Part shown: piece after piece, positions 61,048 to 64,000 of the stretch
Numbering within the stretch: position 1 is the stretch's first letter
How the letters are laid out: every line of letters begins with the position of its first letter
DNA from: Catenulispora sp. EB89
GTDB lineage: Bacteria > Actinomycetota > Actinomycetes > Streptomycetales > Catenulisporaceae
DNA: 64,000 nucleotides
Reading direction: 5' to 3'
NCBI RefSeq assembly: GCF_041261445.1
Contig: NZ_JBGCCU010000036.1
Coordinates: 38,706-102,705 of the forward strand
Position numbers and translations under genes: made by a program
Notes under the pieces: generated by a model
Databases searched by the model: none
Told to the model about the DNA's origin: nothing
Seen by the model: only the letters and a program-made list of their open reading frames with translations

Positions 61048-61082
61048 CCATTCATACAGATAATGTGTGAATGTATGAATGG
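61048..61082. promoter_or_regulatory. 11-bp inverted repeat operator upstream of the flavin monooxygenase operon
   Basis: CCATTCATACA (61048-61058) and TGTATGAATGG (61072-61082) are perfect inverted copies around a 13-base spacer. The left arm touches the probable start codon and the spacer holds TTATCT on the minus strand, a possible -10 box, so a bound protein would block initiation. Candidate site for the operon's own TetR protein. Confidence 0.7.
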
Positions 61083-61186
61083 ATGTGTGAGGAGTCAAGG
61101 GATGCCGCGACTGGGGGAGTTGTCGTTCGCCGAGCGTCTGGTTGACGATGTCAGGTGCCGTTGGATGCTGAGCTTGGGGGACGAGT

Positions 61187-61837
61187 GTGATCGACGCGGT
61201 GCTGCCGGCCGATGTGGTTTCGGTCGAGACGTACGGTGACGCCGACGACCTGTTTCCGGAGGAGGCCGCGCTGGTCGCCCGGGCGGTCGAGAAGCGGCGG
61301 CGGGAGTTCGCGTCGGCGCGCTGGTGCGCGCACAAGGCGCTGGCCGAGTTGGGCTGCGCGGCCGGGCCGATCCTGGCGGGGCCGAAGCACGAGCCGTTGT
61401 GGCCCGAGGGCGTCATCGGCAGCCTGACGCACTGCGACGGCTACCGCGCCGCGGCGGTGGCGCGCGCCGGGCGGCTGGCGGCGGTCGGGATCGACGCGGA
61501 GCCGCACTCGACGCTGCCGGACGGGGTGCTGGAGGTCGTGGCGCGGCCGGAGGAGATCCCGGCGCTGGCGGAGCTGCGCTCGCGGCATCCGGCGACGCAC
61601 TGGGACAAGGTGATGTTCAGCGCGAAGGAGTCGGTCTACAAAGCCTGGTTCCCGCTGGCGCGGCGGTGGCTGGACTTCCAGGACGCGACGGTGCGGTTCG
61701 AGCCGGTCGCGCGGACTTTCGTGGCGGAGCTGGAGCAGGTCGGGCCGGAGGTCGGGGGAGTGGCGCTGACGCGGATGCGGGGGCGGTTCGCGGTGGAGGG
61801 CGGGTTCGTGGTGACGGCGGTTGTCGTGGAGGGATAG
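61187..61837 (+). CDS. 4'-phosphopantetheinyl transferase (EntD/Sfp type)
   Basis: 216 residues. Transfers phosphopantetheine from CoA to carrier domains of NRPS, PKS and related proteins. Motifs: 'KHEPLWPEGVIGSLTHCDGY' region (CoA binding), 'AAVGIDAEP' (metal-binding Asp and Glu), and 'FSAKESVYKAWFPL' (catalytic Lys-Glu). GTG start with GGGGGAC upstream. It can prime the A-T-R protein at 3521, 55 kb away, or others in the genome. It converges with the glycosyltransferase gene. Confidence 0.92.
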   Translation: MIDAVLPADVVSVETYGDADDLFPEEAALVARAVEKRRREFASARWCAHKALAELGCAAGPILAGPKHEPLWPEGVIGSLTHCDGYRAAAVARAGRLAAVGIDAEPHSTLPDGVLEVVARPEEIPALAELRSRHPATHWDKVMFSAKESVYKAWFPLARRWLDFQDATVRFEPVARTFVAELEQVGPEVGGVALTRMRGRFAVEGGFVVTAVVVEG

Positions 61838-61861
61838 GGCCTCGCTGAGCTAGGCCGCACC

Positions 61862-63133
61862 TCAGTCCGCGAACATCTCGATCAGCTCCAGCGGCGTCGG
61901 CCGCAGCCGCATCTCGTCGCGGGCCGCGCGGGCTGCCTTCGGGTACGAGGCGTCGGTCAGCAGGTCGTCGACTGCTTTGCGGAGCGCGGGGGCGTCGGCG
62001 AGGTGGCCCGGCAGGTGGATGCCGGTGCCGGCGGTGGCGACGCGGTTCGCTGATGCCGCTTGTTCGGAGGCGAAGGTCGGTAGCAGTTGCGGTACGCCGG
62101 CCCACAGCGCCGTCAGGGTGCTGCCGGCGCCGCCGTGGTGGATGGCCGCGGTGCAGGACGGCAGGATCAGGCGTAGGGGCAGGCGTTCGAAGACGCGGAC
62201 GTTCGGCGGCATCGGGCCCAGGTCCGCCACGTCCTGGGGGGTCGCGGTGAGGATCACGTCGGCGTCGAGCCCGGCCAGGCCGTCGAGGGCATCGAGGGCA
62301 TCGAGGGCATCGAGGGCGCGGGCGATCTCCGGCAGCAGGAACGCCGGCGGGCCGATCATCGTGCGCAGGGCCGTCGACCAGGTGACGCAGATGCGGGGCC
62401 GGTCGGTGGGGTCGAGGGTCCAGCGCGGTGCCGGGAAGCTTCCGTTGTAGGGCACGTACTGCACCGGCCAGCGCTCGGCGGTTCCGATCGGCGGCGCTAC
62501 GGCGCTGGGGCAGGGGTCGATGACCGCGGCGATCGTGCCGGGGTCGAAGGGGCCCAGGCCGTAGCGCGGGAAGGAGCCGCTGATGTCCTCGGGCACGATG
62601 CGCATGTGCGCGGGCTCGGCGGGGCCGACCGCTCCCCACAGCACCATCGCCGTGCGGGCGCCGGTGACGCGGCCGGCGAGGGCGCCCTCCAGGTTCGCGG
62701 GGTCGTGCAGGACGACGTCCGGCTTGAACGCCGTGGCGTAGTCGACGGCGGCGTCGAAGCTCGCCGCGGCCCGGGCGGCGATGCCGGGGAGTCGGCGTTC
62801 GCGGAACTCCTCGACCGAGAAGTCGTCGAGGCTGTCGATGCGGGCGCCGGTCAGCGGGTGCCGGGGCAGCCAGGGGTACGGCCAGATCCCGTCCAGGGCC
62901 TCGGCGAAGTACTGCACCCGCAGCCGTACCTCGTCCGAGGGGCTGTCCAGCACCGGCACCGGGGTCAGCCCGGCCCCGCTCAGCGCCGGCACCTGCGGCG
63001 GCGTGCACAAGACCCGCACGTCGTGCCCGGCGGCCTGCAGCGCCCAGCCGAAGGGCACCATCGCGGAATAGTGAGTCGGCCACGACGAGACCGCGAACAA
63101 GACCCTCAAGACGCCTCCCGGAAGCGAGCTCAT
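61862..63133 (-). CDS. macrolide-type glycosyltransferase (GT1)
   Basis: 423 residues. N-terminal 'VLRVLFAVSSWPTHYSAMVP' then 'FGWALQAAGHDVRVLC' and the C-terminal sugar-nucleotide motif 'HHGGAGSTLTALWAGVPQLL' with 'EQAASANRVATAGTGIHL' identify a GT1 enzyme of the EryCIII/antibiotic class that transfers an activated deoxysugar to an aglycone. ATG at 63133 gives the standard N-terminus; in-frame codons upstream are not homologous. Residues about 278-290 carry an ALD repeat. No sugar-biosynthesis genes are nearby, so the acceptor is unknown. Confidence 0.9.
   Translation of the reverse strand: MSSLPGGVLRVLFAVSSWPTHYSAMVPFGWALQAAGHDVRVLCTPPQVPALSGAGLTPVPVLDSPSDEVRLRVQYFAEALDGIWPYPWLPRHPLTGARIDSLDDFSVEEFRERRLPGIAARAAASFDAAVDYATAFKPDVVLHDPANLEGALAGRVTGARTAMVLWGAVGPAEPAHMRIVPEDISGSFPRYGLGPFDPGTIAAVIDPCPSAVAPPIGTAERWPVQYVPYNGSFPAPRWTLDPTDRPRICVTWSTALRTMIGPPAFLLPEIARALDALDALDALDGLAGLDADVILTATPQDVADLGPMPPNVRVFERLPLRLILPSCTAAIHHGGAGSTLTALWAGVPQLLPTFASEQAASANRVATAGTGIHLPGHLADAPALRKAVDDLLTDASYPKAARAARDEMRLRPTPLELIEMFAD
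62282..62317 (-). repeat. 9-bp tandem repeat inside the glycosyltransferase gene
   Basis: Four units of [AG]TCGAGGGC in a row, coding for repeated Ala-Leu-Asp in a surface loop between the two GT-B domains. In frame, so it changes length in steps of three residues; likely variable between strains. Confidence 0.85.
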
Positions 63134-63231
63134 GCCTTGTCCAAAGGTAGGCAGAGCACTGAGACCTCGGCCATGGTGAGTGCAGCCGCTCAGCGTGTCC
63201 CGCCGACGAGACAGAGCCCAGGGAGGACCCC

Positions 63232-63870
63232 ATGTTCGTACCCGGTCACTATCGTGCGCCCGATGCCTCATGGATGATCGAAGTCCTCCATGACAACCCC
63301 CTGGCGCTGGTGACGACCAACGGCCCGGCCGGCGGCGTCCCGTACGCCACCCACCTGCCCGCCATCCCGGAATCGCTCGCCGCCGACGCCGCCGACCTGG
63401 CCGGCAGCGTCCTGCTGGGCCACCTGAACCGGGAGAACCCGCACTGGGAGGCGTTGGAGGACGGCGGCGCCGTGCTCCTGACGTTCACCGGGCCGCACGG
63501 CTACGTCACGCCGACCACCTACGACTACACCCCGGCCGCGCCGACCTGGAACTTCACCTCGGTGCACGTGCGCGGCACGGTGCGCAAGATCGACACGATC
63601 GAGGAGACGCTCGACGTCGTGAAGGCGACAGTGCGGGCCTTCGAGGCGCGCTTCGGCAGCCAGTGGGACATGGCCGAGTCGGTGGAGTACTTCCGCCGCA
63701 TCGTGCCCGCCGTCGGCGCCTTCCGCGTCGAGGTGACCGGCGCCGAGGGGATGTTCAAGCTGAGCCAGGAGCAGAGCGATCCGGTCCGGGCCCGGGTCGA
63801 GCAGTCGTTCCGCGCGCACGCGGACACCCGCTGCCAGGCGGTGGGGGACTTGATGAATCGGCTCGCCTGA
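63232..63870 (+). CDS. FMN-binding negative transcriptional regulator (PaiB-like)
   Basis: 212 residues. 'MFVPGHYRAP' and 'ATHLPAIPE' begin the PaiB/FMN_bind_2 pattern, followed by 'LLGHLNRENPHWEAL', 'TPTTYDYTPAAPTWNFTSVH' and 'GAFRVEVTGAEGMFKLSQEQ'. Members bind flavin in a split-barrel fold; the Bacillus member is named for negative regulation of protease and sporulation genes, but direct DNA binding is doubtful. ATG at 63232 has GGGAGGA upstream. Single gene. Confidence 0.9.
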   Translation: MFVPGHYRAPDASWMIEVLHDNPLALVTTNGPAGGVPYATHLPAIPESLAADAADLAGSVLLGHLNRENPHWEALEDGGAVLLTFTGPHGYVTPTTYDYTPAAPTWNFTSVHVRGTVRKIDTIEETLDVVKATVRAFEARFGSQWDMAESVEYFRRIVPAVGAFRVEVTGAEGMFKLSQEQSDPVRARVEQSFRAHADTRCQAVGDLMNRLA

Positions 63871-63913
63871 TCGGGGCTGGAGTCGGAGCTACGGCCGGAG
63901 CTAAGCTTGTCGT

Positions 63914-64000
63914 TTAACCTTTTCGGCGGGGTTTGGTGCCCTTCTTGTGGTGTTCGGGTCTGGCGTAGGCCTCGCCGGTCGCAAGGACCCGGCCGACGTC
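63914..64000 (-). CDS. C-terminal end of a gene cut by the window edge
   Basis: The minus frame entering at 64000 reads 'DVGRVLATGEAYARPEHHKK' then 'GTKPRRKG' and stops at 63914-63916. A basic, Lys/Arg/His-rich tail with G/C-rich third positions suggests a real coding end, perhaps of a nucleic-acid-binding protein or transposase. Only 28 codons are visible, so no function is assigned. Confidence 0.45.
   Translation of the reverse strand, partial: DVGRVLATGEAYARPEHHKKGTKPRRKG

Overview
The window is very GC-rich with strong third-position G/C bias, uses many GTG starts, and has many ATGA/GTGA stop-start overlaps. This is typical of a large-genome, filamentous-type actinomycete. Gene content (mycothiol-type metal-binding protein, DUF779/aldehyde dehydrogenase pair, macrolide-type glycosyltransferase, NRPS-like reductase) agrees, but the genus cannot be fixed from the sequence; a Catenulispora- or Streptomyces-like organism is a guess.

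Left part (1-10801): a tightly coupled plus-strand operon that looks like a small biosynthetic cluster. It encodes acyl-CoA dehydrogenase(s), an AzlC/AzlD amino-acid exporter, a cystathionine gamma-synthase-type PLP enzyme, a 1032-residue adenylation-thiolation-reductase protein, an aldo/keto reductase, a sulfotransferase-like protein and a DapF-type epimerase. A zinc-ribbon SDR lies convergently. The combination of a gamma-replacement PLP enzyme with an acid-to-aldehyde reductase resembles the logic of fungal fusaric-acid-type alkyl-piperidine pathways. That comparison is inference.

10957-22723 is mostly housekeeping and accessory genes: an Fpg-type glycosylase, a secreted thioredoxin/DsbD-alpha-like pair, an EamA exporter divergent from a LysR regulator, DUF899, an acetate transporter with acetyl-CoA synthetase, an AraC/DinB pair, and a methyltransferase next to a 35-bp tandem repeat.

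22747-42163 is dominated by cell-wall recycling. NagZ, NamZ and a GNAT protein form a minus operon divergent from a serine hydrolase-MurR operon. Then come MurQ and, divergent from it, a five-gene dipeptide-type ABC importer coupled to AnmK; an LD-carboxypeptidase follows after a methyltransferase/TetR pair. This matches the Bacillus subtilis murQ-murR-murP-amiE-nagZ-namZ set, with the PTS permease apparently replaced by an ABC importer and with glycosidases that lack signal peptides.

42222-50328 holds a broken IS30 element, an aldehyde dehydrogenase-DUF779 operon, a CelD-type acyltransferase, an MFS transporter, and a divergent 3-hydroxyacyl-CoA/acyl-CoA dehydrogenase pair. 50329-53704 is a decayed mobile island: integrase tail, phage portal fragment, IS fragments, tRNA-Arg remnant, and a duplicated 3' end of the neighbouring acyl-CoA dehydrogenase gene at its far edge.

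53743-64000 contains a LysR/FAD-oxidoreductase divergent pair, a beta-helix lipoprotein, an operon of FAD monooxygenase, membrane protein and TetR regulator under a striking 11-bp inverted repeat, a phosphopantetheinyl transferase, a glycosyltransferase, a PaiB-like flavoprotein and the tail of one more gene.
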